Source: Caballeronia sp. TF1N1
GTDB taxonomy: Bacteria; Pseudomonadota; Gammaproteobacteria; Burkholderiales; Burkholderiaceae
Length of the DNA: 64,000 nucleotides
NCBI RefSeq assembly: GCF_022878925.1
Contig: NZ_CP084628.1
Coordinates: 62,001-126,000, forward strand
Reading direction: 5' to 3'
Shown: positions 1 through 8,475 of the stretch, piece by piece
How positions within the stretch are numbered: position 1 is the first letter of the stretch
Layout: the number at the start of each line of letters is the position of its first letter
Position numbers and translations under genes: made by a program
The notes under the pieces: generated by a model
Databases searched by the model: none
Seen by the model: only the letters and a program-made list of their open reading frames with translations
Told to the model about the DNA's origin: nothing

Positions 1-81
1 CAGCATAATCCGGTGAACGATTATCACGGGTTTCGGCGGGTGATGCAGCGGATCACGCTCAAGGGGGACGTGCCGCGATGA
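1..81 (+). CDS. TauD/TfdA-family dioxygenase, C-terminal end only
   Basis: Only the last 26 codons lie in the window. The visible tail reads HNPVNDYHGFRRVMQRITLK and then GDVPR before TGA. The pattern NDY-x-G-x-RR-x-M-x-R-x-T-x-x-GD-x-P is the usual C-terminus of alpha-ketoglutarate-dependent taurine/2,4-D-type dioxygenases, where the paired Arg residues lie near the 2-oxoglutarate site. The family hydroxylates sulfonates, aryloxyacids or similar substrates so that they fragment. The upstream catalytic His-Asp-His residues are outside the window, so the substrate cannot be judged. It precedes a LysR gene on the same strand and faces an ABC operon of the nitrate/taurine type. Confidence 0.7.
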   Translation, partial: QHNPVNDYHGFRRVMQRITLKGDVPR

Positions 82-219
82 GGGGGGTGGGGGCGACGTG
101 GGATTGGCCACGTCGATCAGGCAGCATGACGCCTAAACCTTTGCGCTCACCCCAGACCCGATGCATACTTTCTCTTCGGAAGCAGCGCTGCGGCGAAAAG
201 ACCGCACCCCGGAGACTCG

Positions 220-1122
220 ATGCGATTCGACCTGCAATCGTTGAAACTGTTCATCGCCGTGTGCGAGCACGGCAGCATTGCCCGCGCGGCGGAAGCCGAA
301 AACATTGCGCCTTCCGCGCTCAGCAAGCGCATGTCCCATCTTGAAGACACGCTCAAGAACGCGCTCTTCGTGCGCAGCAACAAGGGACTCGAACTGACGA
401 CCGCCGCTGCGGCACTCCTGCAGCACGCCCGCGTGCTGTTGCGAGACATCGCCCAAATGGAGAGCGAGTTACTGGACCACGCCGAAGGCGTGCGCGGTCA
501 GATTCGCTTACATGCGAGCCTCTCGACCATCGTTCAGTACATCGCCAACGACATACGCGTTTTTCTGGAGATGCACCCCGGGCTGCGCATCGATCTTCAG
601 GAAAGCCTGAGCCCCGCGGTGGTCCGCGCCGTGGCGGAAAACGCGGCGGATATCGGCGTGTTCGGCGGCACGACGGTTACCACCGGCCTGCAGGTCTTCC
701 CTTATCGCAGCGACCGGCTGGTGGTCATCATGCCGCCCGATCATCCGCTCGGCCGCGCCGAACGGGTCACGTTCCGCGAAGTCGCCGAGTATCCGCTCGT
801 GGGGCCGCAAGTGGGCAGCTATCTGAATTCGTTGGTGCTGCGCGCGGCGGCGGATCTCGATCACCCGCTCAAGCTGTCGATTCGCGTCAACGGTTTCGAA
901 CCGGTGCGCAGCATGGTGGAAGCGCGGCTTGGCATCGGGCTCGTGCCGGAGCATCACGCCGAACGGTACGTCAGTTCCGCGCCGCTGATCGCCGTGCATC
1001 TGGATGAAGCTTGGGCGGAGCGCCACTGGAAAATCTGCGTGCGCGAAGCCGAGTCGCTTCCCGTGCCGGTGCAACTGTTTCTCAAGCATCTGCTTGCAAG
1101 TCAGGATGCGGCACACCATTAG
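220..1122 (+). CDS. LysR-family transcriptional regulator
   Basis: The 300-aa protein has the usual LysR length. A winged helix-turn-helix occupies about residues 3-62 (SIARAAEAENIAPSALSKRM is the recognition region). A periplasmic-binding-protein-like effector domain spans about 90-295. The ATG follows GGAG with a five-base gap. The gene follows a TauD-like gene on the same strand and converges with the lactonase/ABC operon, ending 18 bases before that operon's last stop codon. A role in controlling the TauD gene or the ABC operon is inference. LysR proteins normally act as tetramers and respond to a pathway metabolite. Confidence 0.88.
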   Translation: MRFDLQSLKLFIAVCEHGSIARAAEAENIAPSALSKRMSHLEDTLKNALFVRSNKGLELTTAAAALLQHARVLLRDIAQMESELLDHAEGVRGQIRLHASLSTIVQYIANDIRVFLEMHPGLRIDLQESLSPAVVRAVAENAADIGVFGGTTVTTGLQVFPYRSDRLVVIMPPDHPLGRAERVTFREVAEYPLVGPQVGSYLNSLVLRAAADLDHPLKLSIRVNGFEPVRSMVEARLGIGLVPEHHAERYVSSAPLIAVHLDEAWAERHWKICVREAESLPVPVQLFLKHLLASQDAAHH

Positions 1123-1140
1123 GCGCCGGCAATCGGTCAA

Positions 1141-2064
1141 TCACGAATAAGCCAGCTTCAATCCTGCTTGCGGCCATTGCAGCCTGGCCAGGCGGCCCGT
1201 GCCGGAGAGCGTCACGTAGGCCGTCTTCATGTCGGCGCCGCCGAAGCAGATGTTGGTCACCATGCCATCGGGCACCGGCACCTGTCGCAGCACTTCACCG
1301 GATGGCGCGACGACCGTGATGCAACCGGTCACGAGCGTGGCCACGCAAATGTTGCCCTCGGCGTCCAGCGCCAGGCTGTCGAAGCGCTGATAACCCGGCA
1401 AGCCGCAAACCAGACGCCCGCCATGCGGCGACGGATAAGGATGCCTGCGCGCCCGGCCGGGCGCTTCCAGATCGAATGCCCAGAGCCGCGCGGTCTCGGT
1501 CTCCGCCACATAGACGATGCTGTCGTCGGGCGACAAACCGACGCCATTGGCCGTGGTGAGCGGATACGCCACCTCGACGATGGCCGAACCATCGGCGCGA
1601 GCGTAATAGAGGCCCGCGTGATCGCGCTCGCGCAGCCGGTTCTTTCCGAAGTCGGTGAAGTAGAAGCCGCCGTCGTGGTCGAACACGATGTCGTTCGGAC
1701 CGCACAGCGGATGATCGCCGCAGTGGTCATACAGCGTCGTGAGCAAGCCCGACTGCGGGTCGAAGCGCTCGATACGCCCGCTCGTATAACGCGGATGCAC
1801 GCCCGGTTTCGTGCGATTCAGTCCGGCAACGGTACGAAACAGAAAACCGCCGTTATTGCAGATGTAGAAGGCGCCATCCGGCCCGAGCGCCAGACCGTTG
1901 GGGCCGCCGTCCACCGCCGCCAGCACGCTCACTTTACCGTCGGGCGAAACGCGGCTGATGGTCTCCCGCTCGATCTCGACGAGCACCACGGAGCCATCGG
2001 GCATCGCCACCGGCCCTTCCGGGAACTTCAAGCCTTCCGCCAGGATTTGTATTGCGCTTTCCAT
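1141..2064 (-). CDS. SMP-30/gluconolactonase-family lactonase
   Basis: This 307-aa six-bladed beta-propeller belongs to the SMP-30/gluconolactonase/LRE family, whose members hydrolyse sugar-acid or other lactones using one divalent metal. Likely metal ligands are Glu16 (FPEGP), Asn173 (ANGVGLSPD) and Asp229 (FDSLALDAEGN); Asn124 (GPNDIVFD) is the usual substrate-side Asn. I chose the ATG at 2064, which has AGGGAGG about eight bases upstream. A longer TTG start at 2106 would overlap the preceding gene. It is the last gene of the minus-strand ABC/SDR operon, just after the first binding protein. The likely substrate is the lactone made by the operon's SDR dehydrogenase (inference). Confidence 0.85.
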   Translation of the reverse strand: MESAIQILAEGLKFPEGPVAMPDGSVVLVEIERETISRVSPDGKVSVLAAVDGGPNGLALGPDGAFYICNNGGFLFRTVAGLNRTKPGVHPRYTSGRIERFDPQSGLLTTLYDHCGDHPLCGPNDIVFDHDGGFYFTDFGKNRLRERDHAGLYYARADGSAIVEVAYPLTTANGVGLSPDDSIVYVAETETARLWAFDLEAPGRARRHPYPSPHGGRLVCGLPGYQRFDSLALDAEGNICVATLVTGCITVVAPSGEVLRQVPVPDGMVTNICFGGADMKTAYVTLSGTGRLARLQWPQAGLKLAYS

Positions 2065-2080
2065 CGCTGTCGTCCTCCCT

Positions 2081-3106
2081 TCAGCGCTTGTCGGCATGCT
2101 CGACAAAACGATTGTCGTAAGTCGCCTTCAGGTCGATGGACGCCTTGCCGATGTCGGGATCGAACGCGGCCAGCACGTCGTGCACGGTGTGGGCCGCCGC
2201 ATCGGTCATCAGGCCATCGCGCGAAATGCAGTCATGCATGTTGGCGTAGGCTTGCGCGAAGACATCCTTGTCGGCTAAAGCGTATTGCGCCGGCACGGCG
2301 GCGGCGACTTGTTCGGGCGTCGCCTGCGCCATCCAGCGTTCGGCTTCCAGAATCGCATTGGTCACCGCCTGCACCGTGTTGGGATATTTGGCCGCGAACG
2401 CCCGCGTGGTGTAGATGGAGGCTTCCGGATAATCGCCGCCGAGCGTCGCTCGGGTGCCGGCCGGGTCGCGCATCACGGCAAGCGGGAAGAGGTCGCCGCT
2501 CGTCTGCAGCACGGTTGCGACCGGGTCGTTGCTCATCAAGGCGTCGATCTGCCCGCTGCGCGCGGCGGCAATCGCGCCTGCCGACGAGCCCACGCCGATG
2601 ATCGAAACATCGCCCGGTTTCACGCCCGCCTTGTTCAGCAGATAGTTCGCGCCCATATGAAAGCTCGACCCCGGCGAACTCACACCGATGCGCATGCCCT
2701 TCAGATCGGCGTAGGTCTTGACCTTGTCGTGACTCGCTCGCGTCACGCCGAACACCCAGCCGGGGCACGAAGCCAGCGTGACGAACGACACGAGCTTCTG
2801 GCCTTTCGCGGCCATCGTGATGGTGTTCGAATACGCGCCCGCGACGATATCGGCGCTGCCGCCCATCATCGCCTGAAGCGCTTTCGCGCCGCCGCTGAAG
2901 ACGCCGATTTCGACTTCCAGCCCGGCCTGTTTGAAGTATCCGCGGCTGTCCGCAATGACGAACGGCAGATACGGAAAGCCCACACCCGCCGCGGCCAGAT
3001 GAAGCCTGGGCTTTTCCGGCACGGGAGCGGCGCTGCTCGCCGACTGGCTGGCCAGTGCCGCACAGATGGCGAGCGCTGGCAACGACAGGCGCCTGAGCGT
3101 TCTCAC
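2081..3106 (-). CDS. ABC transporter substrate-binding protein, NMT1/SsuA-like (copy 1)
   Basis: The 341-aa exported binding protein has a cleavable signal peptide of about 27 residues (LAICAALASQSASSA) and an NMT1/ThiY-type two-lobe fold. Recognisable elements include GYFKQAGLEVE, the ADIVAGAYSNTITMA segment and LKGMRIGVSSPGSS. It is clearly paralogous to the product of 5588-6613: same length, same VPEKP after the signal peptide, same AGAYSNTITMA, and the same ending around TYDNRFV. The family delivers taurine, aliphatic sulfonates, nitrate, pyrimidine precursors or aromatic acids to SsuBC/TauBC-type transporters. It lies between the SDR and lactonase genes, so the transporter has two receptors. 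The ligand is unknown. Confidence 0.85.
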   Translation of the reverse strand: MRTLRRLSLPALAICAALASQSASSAAPVPEKPRLHLAAAGVGFPYLPFVIADSRGYFKQAGLEVEIGVFSGGAKALQAMMGGSADIVAGAYSNTITMAAKGQKLVSFVTLASCPGWVFGVTRASHDKVKTYADLKGMRIGVSSPGSSFHMGANYLLNKAGVKPGDVSIIGVGSSAGAIAAARSGQIDALMSNDPVATVLQTSGDLFPLAVMRDPAGTRATLGGDYPEASIYTTRAFAAKYPNTVQAVTNAILEAERWMAQATPEQVAAAVPAQYALADKDVFAQAYANMHDCISRDGLMTDAAAHTVHDVLAAFDPDIGKASIDLKATYDNRFVEHADKR

Positions 3107-3137
3107 GATGATGCTCCCTCTTCCCAGGCTGACGTTG

Positions 3138-3893
3138 CTAGTAAGTGGCCCGACCGCCGGACAGATCGAAAACCGCTCCGGTGGTGAATGAGTTTTCCTC
3201 GCTGGCGAGCCACGCGATCATCGCGGCGGCTTCGTCGAGTTCGAGAAAACGGCCGCGCGGAATCTTGCCGAGCATGTAGCGGATATGCTCGGGCGATTGC
3301 TCCATCGCGCCGGGCGTTCGCGCCACGGCGGGTGTCACGCAGTTCACCGCGATATTGTGGCTTGCCAGTTCCTTGCCGAGCGACTTGGTCATGGCGATGA
3401 CGGCCGCCTTCGCCGAGCTATACGCGGCCGCATTCGGATTGCCTTCCTTGCCGGCGACCGAGGACAGATTGACGATGCGCCCATAGTTCTGGTCGATCAT
3501 CACCGGGGCCACGGCACGGCAGGAGTGGAAAGTGCCGTTGACATCGATATCCATCACCTGCTTCCAGATATCGATCGGATACTCGATCAGCGTGGCGTTC
3601 GGGCCCACGATCGCCGCGTTGTTGATGAGAATATCGATGCGCCCCGCGGCCTTCAGCGTGCCCGCCACGGCGGCCTGCACGCTGGCGTAATCGGCAATGT
3701 CGACACGCTCGAAGTGGACATCGTGCTCGCCCAGTTGCTCGCGCGCCTCGTCCATGCCGGCGGGGTTGATATCCCAGATGGCAAGCCGCGCGCCGGAAGC
3801 AAGCAGCCTGCGGCCGACCGCGAAGCCGATCCCCTGCGCGCCGCCCGTCACCACGGCAACGCGGCCCCTCAAATCGATTGCATTGGTCTGCAA
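3138..3893 (-). CDS. SDR-family NAD(P)-dependent oxidoreductase
   Basis: The 251-aa classical short-chain dehydrogenase has TGGAQGIG at about residues 16-23, NNAA for the NAG motif, a Ser in NLSSVAG, and the catalytic YSSAK. Classical SDRs oxidise secondary alcohols or reduce ketones. Asp in the AIWDIN segment after beta-2 suggests a preference for NAD(H). The gene sits 31 bases upstream of binding-protein gene 1 and 38 bases downstream of the permease gene, within the operon. An SDR next to an SMP-30 lactonase suggests oxidation of a cyclic hemiacetal or sugar-like substrate to a lactone that is then hydrolysed (inference). Confidence 0.87.
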   Translation of the reverse strand: MQTNAIDLRGRVAVVTGGAQGIGFAVGRRLLASGARLAIWDINPAGMDEAREQLGEHDVHFERVDIADYASVQAAVAGTLKAAGRIDILINNAAIVGPNATLIEYPIDIWKQVMDIDVNGTFHSCRAVAPVMIDQNYGRIVNLSSVAGKEGNPNAAAYSSAKAAVIAMTKSLGKELASHNIAVNCVTPAVARTPGAMEQSPEHIRYMLGKIPRGRFLELDEAAAMIAWLASEENSFTTGAVFDLSGGRATY

Positions 3894-3931
3894 AACGGTC
3901 TCCTCTAGTGATCTTCGATTGCGCCGGGGGT

Positions 3932-4738
3932 TTAAGCGCTCGTGGCCACCGTCTGTCCGGCGACAGGACGCCAGCGCAGCAAATGATCCTCGACCATCGA
4001 CACGGCGGTATCGAGTATCAAGGCGAACACGGTCAGCACCAGAATGCCGGCGATCACCGAGTTGATATCGAATACGCCTTCGGCCAGCAGGATCAGGTAA
4101 CCCACGCCCTTTTCCGAGCCGAGATATTCGCCCACCACGCTGCCCACGAAGGCGATGCCGATTGCGTTATGCAGGCTGGAAAAGACCCAGCTCGTCGCCG
4201 ATGGCAAGTACACATGCCGCAACAATTGACGTGAGTTGGCGCCCAGCATCCGCGTGTTGGACAACACCGTCGGGCTGACCTCGCGCACGCCCTGAAAGAC
4301 GTTGAAGAACACGACGAAGAAGACGAGCGTCACGCCCAGCGCCACCTTGGACCAGATGCCGAGTCCGAACCAGAGCGCGAAGATCGGCGCGAAGATCAGG
4401 CGCGGCATCGAGTTCATCGCCTTGATGAACGGATCGAAGACCGTGGCGAGGAACGGGCTGAGCGCAAGCCACAGGCCGCATGCCAACCCGAGAACCGTGC
4501 CGATCACGAACGCCAGCATGGTTTCGACGAGCGTCGTGTACAGATGACGGTAGATCGAGCCCGTCACGAACCAGTCGACGATACGCACCGCCACCCCGAG
4601 CGGATCGCCGAAGAAGAACGGCGACAGCCACTTCTGATGCGTGCCGAGCCACCACAGGAACAAGACACCGAACAGGATCAGAAGCCGCGTGACCAGGACG
4701 GTGAAGCGATTGTTTGAGTCAAACTCGATTGCGCGCAT
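3932..4738 (-). CDS. ABC transporter permease, SsuC/TauC-like
   Basis: This 268-aa inner-membrane protein has about six hydrophobic segments and belongs to the BPD_transp_1 family. The cytoplasmic EAA-type coupling loop is visible as LGANSRQLLRHVYLPSA. Length and sequence fit permeases of the sulfonate/nitrate/taurine transporters. Its start overlaps the upstream ATPase gene by 20 bases, so the two are probably translationally coupled. With the ATPase at 4719 and the two binding proteins it makes a complete importer. Confidence 0.88.
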   Translation of the reverse strand: MRAIEFDSNNRFTVLVTRLLILFGVLFLWWLGTHQKWLSPFFFGDPLGVAVRIVDWFVTGSIYRHLYTTLVETMLAFVIGTVLGLACGLWLALSPFLATVFDPFIKAMNSMPRLIFAPIFALWFGLGIWSKVALGVTLVFFVVFFNVFQGVREVSPTVLSNTRMLGANSRQLLRHVYLPSATSWVFSSLHNAIGIAFVGSVVGEYLGSEKGVGYLILLAEGVFDINSVIAGILVLTVFALILDTAVSMVEDHLLRWRPVAGQTVATSA

Positions 4739-5591
4739 AGCTTTTCAGAACCTCGCCTCTGAGCACGTCCCAGATCTGGGTGTGCAGTTGCAGGAAACGC
4801 TGCGTCATGCGGATTTCCGACATCTCGCGTGGACGTTCGAGGTCAATCTTGAACTCGGCGATAGGCCGCGTTCCAGGCCCGGCCGAGAGCACGATGACGC
4901 GGTCCGACAACGAGATGGCCTCCTCCAAATCGTGCGTCACGAACATCACGGACTTGCGGTCGTGCGACCACAGTTGCAGCAACTCGTTTTCCATCAGGTG
5001 CCGCGTCTGGATATCCAGCGCGCTGAACGGCTCGTCCATCAGAATGATGCGAGGGTTGAGCGCGAGCGCCTGCGCGAGACCGGCACGCTTGCGCATGCCG
5101 CCGGACAACTGATGCGGATACTTCTTGCCGTGTCCTTGAAGTCCCACGCGATCGAGCCAGCCGCGCGCCACGCTGAGCGCCTGTTCGCGCGGCGTTCCCC
5201 GAAAGATCAGACCCATCGCGATGTTGTCTTCGGTCGTCTTCCAGGGCATGAGCGCATCGACTTGAAAAAGATAGGCCGCCTGCGTATTCAAGCCGTGCGT
5301 CAGCTTCTTGTCGAAGACGCTGATGCTGCCCGACGAGGGCCGCGTAAGCCCGGCAGCAACGTTGAGCAAGGTGGATTTGCCGCAACCCGTGGGACCGACG
5401 ATCGACACGAACTCGCCGTCGCCGATCGACAACGTGGCCTCCGAAACGGCGGTGTAGGTCTGCGCCCTCTTGCCGTTGCCGGCGAAGGTGCAGGTTACAT
5501 TGTCGAAACGCAGGGCTTCGCGCACTTCGATTTTTTCGCTGTCGAGGGGGACGCTCGGGGTGCCCTTGATTCCATACGTTGCCGTGCTCAT
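4719..5591 (-). CDS. ABC transporter ATP-binding protein, SsuB/TauB-like
   Basis: The 290-aa nucleotide-binding subunit has Walker A GPTGCGKST, Q-loop LFQVDALMPW, signature LSGGMRKRAGLAQAL, Walker B IILMDEP and the switch His in FVTHDLEEA. These are typical of the nitrate/sulfonate/taurine subclass. The 5-prime end overlaps the stop codon of the upstream binding protein by four bases (ATGA) and the 3-prime end overlaps the permease gene, so the three genes form a tight unit. The first 25 or so residues (MSTATYGIKG...) extend beyond the usual SsuB start. Confidence 0.9.
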   Translation of the reverse strand: MSTATYGIKGTPSVPLDSEKIEVREALRFDNVTCTFAGNGKRAQTYTAVSEATLSIGDGEFVSIVGPTGCGKSTLLNVAAGLTRPSSGSISVFDKKLTHGLNTQAAYLFQVDALMPWKTTEDNIAMGLIFRGTPREQALSVARGWLDRVGLQGHGKKYPHQLSGGMRKRAGLAQALALNPRIILMDEPFSALDIQTRHLMENELLQLWSHDRKSVMFVTHDLEEAISLSDRVIVLSAGPGTRPIAEFKIDLERPREMSEIRMTQRFLQLHTQIWDVLRGEVLKSYARNRV

Positions 5592-6613
5592 GGCTGGATC
5601 TCCGCCGCTTTCCTGACGAACCGGTTGTCATACGTCGATGCAAGATCGATCTTCGCCGATGCCACTGCAGGGTCGAATGCCGCCAGCACCTCGCGCACCG
5701 TCTGCGCGCCCTTCGGCGTGATCTCGCCGTTCTGCGCAATGCAACGGCGGCTGTTCGTGAAGGCCTCCGCATAGAGCGCCTTGTTCTCGCCGATATATTG
5801 CGGGGGCACGTTGTCGGCGACTTCCTGCGGCGTCGCCTTGGCGATCCACTTCTCGGCGCGCACGATCGCATTGGCGACGGCCTGCACCGTCTTGGGATTC
5901 TTGCCGATGAACTCCTGCGTCGCGAAGAGGCTCGACTCGGGGTAATCGGAACCGAACACCTTGACGTTCCCTTCAGCCGTGCGCATGTTCTCCAGCGGCT
6001 TGAGGCTGCCATCCTTCATGAGGATAGTGGCGCTCGGGTCGTTGACGATCAGCGCATCGATCTGCCCGGCCCGCACGGCCGCCACCGCGCCGGCCGCTTG
6101 TCCCACGCCGATGATCGACACATCGGAAGACTGCAGCCCCGCCTTGTGCAGAATGAAATTGAGTGCCATGTGCGTGCTGGAACCCGGCGCGCTCACGCCG
6201 ATTCGCATGCCCTTCAGGTCCTTGGCCGATTTCACTTCGCCCTCGCGTTTCTGCGACACCCCGAAGATCCATCCCGGACAGATGACTTGCGCCGCGACCA
6301 CCACGAGATGCTGTCCCTTGGTGGCCATGGTGATGGTGTTCGAATACGCGCCCGCCACCATGTCGGAGCTGCCGCCGAGCAGCGCTTCCAGTGTCTTCGA
6401 TCCGCCGGAGAATGCGGCGATGGTCACGTCGAGCCCTTCGTCCTTGAAATAGCCGCGCTGTTTGGCGACGAGCATGGGCAGGTAGGTGATGCCCACCGAA
6501 GCCGCCGCGATGTGCAGTTCGGGCTTCTCAGGCACATCCTTGGCTGCGGCCGTCAAGGAACCGCAGGCGAGCGCGAACGCGGCACACAGCGCGATGGCGA
6601 GTTTCAGCTTCAT
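5588..6613 (-). CDS. ABC transporter substrate-binding protein, NMT1/SsuA-like (copy 2)
   Basis: The 341-aa secreted binding protein has a signal peptide of about 24 residues (LALCAAFALACGSLTAAA-like) followed by an NMT1 domain with GYFKDEGLDVT and DMVAGAYSNTITMATKG. It is a paralogue of 2081-3106. As the first gene of the ABC cluster, overlapping the ATPase start by four bases, it is the natural primary receptor. The ATG follows AGGGAGGAGA closely. A Cys pair (CPGWIFG and RRCIAQNG) is shared with the other copy and may form a disulfide. Confidence 0.86.
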   Translation of the reverse strand: MKLKLAIALCAAFALACGSLTAAAKDVPEKPELHIAAASVGITYLPMLVAKQRGYFKDEGLDVTIAAFSGGSKTLEALLGGSSDMVAGAYSNTITMATKGQHLVVVAAQVICPGWIFGVSQKREGEVKSAKDLKGMRIGVSAPGSSTHMALNFILHKAGLQSSDVSIIGVGQAAGAVAAVRAGQIDALIVNDPSATILMKDGSLKPLENMRTAEGNVKVFGSDYPESSLFATQEFIGKNPKTVQAVANAIVRAEKWIAKATPQEVADNVPPQYIGENKALYAEAFTNSRRCIAQNGEITPKGAQTVREVLAAFDPAVASAKIDLASTYDNRFVRKAAEIQP

Positions 6614-6672
6614 GGTTGTCTCCTCCCTTTTTAGGGATTTTTAGGTACTTCAGGGACGACAGAGTGTCAATT

Positions 6673-6742
6673 GCGGACCGGCTTATGAATATCCTGGTAT
6701 CTCCCGCGACTGCTGATTATCGACATAGCGGAGCCGGTCCGC
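6673..6742. repeat. 11-bp perfect inverted repeat between leuB and the ABC operon
   Basis: GCGGACCGGCT at 6673-6683 is repeated in inverted orientation as AGCCGGTCCGC at 6732-6742, with a 48-base spacer. It lies in the 143-bp gap between the leuB-like stop and the first binding-protein gene. There is no T-run, so it is not a standard terminator. It could be a long-range regulatory stem or paired operator halves. Confidence 0.5.
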
Positions 6743-6756
6743 GCAACGCGATCTTC

Positions 6757-7827
6757 TTAGGCCGCCTGTTTGCGCAGCGCCTCGACCACGGCATCGCCCA
6801 TGTCGCGGGTGCCGACGCGCTGCGTGCCTTCCTGCTGGATATCCGCGGTCCGGTAACCGGCCGCGAGCACCGTGCGCACGGCCTGCTCGACCCGGCGCGC
6901 GTCGTCTTCCATTTCGAAGCTCTCGCGCAGCATCATCGCGCACGACAGAATCGCGGCAAGCGGATTGGCAATGTCCTTTCCGGCAATATCCGGCGCCGAC
7001 CCGTGGACCGGCTCGTACAAGCCCTTGCGGTTATAGCCTAGCGAGGCCGAAGGCAACATGCCGATCGAGCCGGTCAGCATGGCGGCCGCGTCCGACAGAA
7101 TATCGCCGAAGAGATTGCCCGTGACGATCACATCGAATTGCTTGGGGCGCCGCATCAGCATCATCGCGGCGGCGTCCACGAAGAGATGGCTCAGTTCGAC
7201 GTCCGGGTATTCCCGCCCGACGCGCGTGACGACCTCGCGCCACAACTGACTTGCTTCAAGCACGTTGGCCTTGTCCACCGAGCAGAGCTTGTGATGACGG
7301 CGCTGCGCGGCCTTGAAGGCAGCATGCGCGACGCGCTCCACTTCCGACTCCGAGTAACGCATGGTGTTGAACCCCACACGCTCGCCCGCCTGATTGGTCT
7401 CGAAGCCGCGCGGCTGGCCGAAGTAGGCGTCGCCGTTCAACTCGCGCACGATCACGATGTCGAGTCCATTCACCACTTCCGGACGCAACGTCGAAGCGCC
7501 GATCAGCTCCGGGAACATGAAGGCCGGGCGAAAGTTGGCATAGAGCGTCAGTGCCTCGCGCAATTGCAATAACCCGGTGCCGGGACGCTCCTCGCGCGGG
7601 ATATCGGCTTCGTCGGCCACGCCTACCGCGCCGAAGAGAATCGCATCGGCCTTGCGCGCCACTTCGAGCGTGGGCGGCGGCAGCGGCACGCCGTGCGCCT
7701 GAATGCCGGCATCGCCGATGGCAGCCTCCTGCGTCTCGGCGTGCGGCGCCACGATTCGCAGCACCTTGAGCGCCTCCGCGACAACTTCGGGGCCAATACC
7801 ATCGCCGGGCATGACTGCAATCTTCAT
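6757..7827 (-). CDS. leuB: 3-isopropylmalate dehydrogenase (LeuB-like)
   Basis: The 356-aa protein is an NAD-dependent beta-decarboxylating dehydrogenase of the IPMDH/ICDH/tartrate dehydrogenase superfamily. It begins with [10 protein letters not shown] and carries [27 protein letters not shown], the catalytic Lys in [10 protein letters not shown], the Asp residues in [11 protein letters not shown], and [16 protein letters not shown] for NAD binding. IPMDH converts 3-isopropylmalate to 2-oxoisocaproate after decarboxylation; relatives use tartrate, malate or 3-methylmalate. A strong AAGGAG precedes the ATG. It is the third gene of a leuC-leuD-leuB run just ahead of an ABC import operon, so a catabolic substrate (alkylmalate, citramalate, tartrate-like) is as plausible as leucine synthesis. 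Confidence 0.85.
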   Translation of the reverse strand: MKIAVMPGDGIGPEVVAEALKVLRIVAPHAETQEAAIGDAGIQAHGVPLPPPTLEVARKADAILFGAVGVADEADIPREERPGTGLLQLREALTLYANFRPAFMFPELIGASTLRPEVVNGLDIVIVRELNGDAYFGQPRGFETNQAGERVGFNTMRYSESEVERVAHAAFKAAQRRHHKLCSVDKANVLEASQLWREVVTRVGREYPDVELSHLFVDAAAMMLMRRPKQFDVIVTGNLFGDILSDAAAMLTGSIGMLPSASLGYNRKGLYEPVHGSAPDIAGKDIANPLAAILSCAMMLRESFEMEDDARRVEQAVRTVLAAGYRTADIQQEGTQRVGTRDMGDAVVEALRKQAA

Positions 7828-7876
7828 CTGTAATCTCCTTGGTCGTTATTGGAAACAGCGCGCCGTGTGCGCGCCG

Positions 7877-8473
7877 TCAAAAGGTTTCGGCACGGTCGCG
7901 CTCGAATGCCACGATGCGGTCCAGATGCGAAAGCGTGTAGTCGATCTCGTCCATGCCGCGCAACAGGCAATCCTTGGCGAAGGGCTCCAGCTCGAACGCG
8001 TGCGAGGACCCGTCGGGCAAGGTGACGGTCTGCGCGGGCAAGTCGATGGCGATGCGGCTGCCCGGACTCTCCGACAACCTATCGAGCAACGGCAGCACCA
8101 CGGCCTCGGGCAACACGATCGGCAGCAGTCCGTTCTTCAGGCAGTTGATGAAAAAGATGTCGCCGAAGCTCGGTGCAATCGCCGCGCGGATGCCGTAGTC
8201 ATAGAGCGCCCAGACCGCATGCTCGCGCGACGAACCGCAACCGAAGTTATGGTTGGCCACGACGATGCGCGACTCCCGCAAAGGCGCCTGGTTGAGCAGG
8301 AAGTCGGGACGTTCCGCGCCATTTGCATCGAAGCGCAGCGCACGAAACAGGAACTGGCCGAAGTCGTCGGAGCGGGGTTTTTGCAGATAGCGCGCGGGCA
8401 GAATCTGGTCGGTATCGCAGTTGATCGCGACGATCGGCGCCGCGACTGCATCGAGGTACTCCAGTCGTTCCAT
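7877..8473 (-). CDS. leuD: 3-isopropylmalate dehydratase small subunit (LeuD)
   Basis: The 198-aa swivel-domain subunit is of normal LeuD length. It has INCDTDQILPARYLQK near the start and FGCGSSREHAVWAL, the substrate-phosphate or carboxylate-binding loop of the aconitase small subunit. It joins LeuC to isomerise 2- and 3-isopropylmalate. I chose the ATG at 8473, two bases after the leuC stop. The longer open frame upstream only reads through leuC in another frame. Forty-nine bases separate it from leuB. Confidence 0.88.
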   Translation of the reverse strand: MERLEYLDAVAAPIVAINCDTDQILPARYLQKPRSDDFGQFLFRALRFDANGAERPDFLLNQAPLRESRIVVANHNFGCGSSREHAVWALYDYGIRAAIAPSFGDIFFINCLKNGLLPIVLPEAVVLPLLDRLSESPGSRIAIDLPAQTVTLPDGSSHAFELEPFAKDCLLRGMDEIDYTLSHLDRIVAFERDRAETF

Positions 8474-8475
8474 GT

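Noticed and set aside
4843..6012. 389-codon Arg-rich frame over the ABC operon
   Set aside because: Same strand, different frame from binding protein 2 and the ATPase, which both have full motifs.
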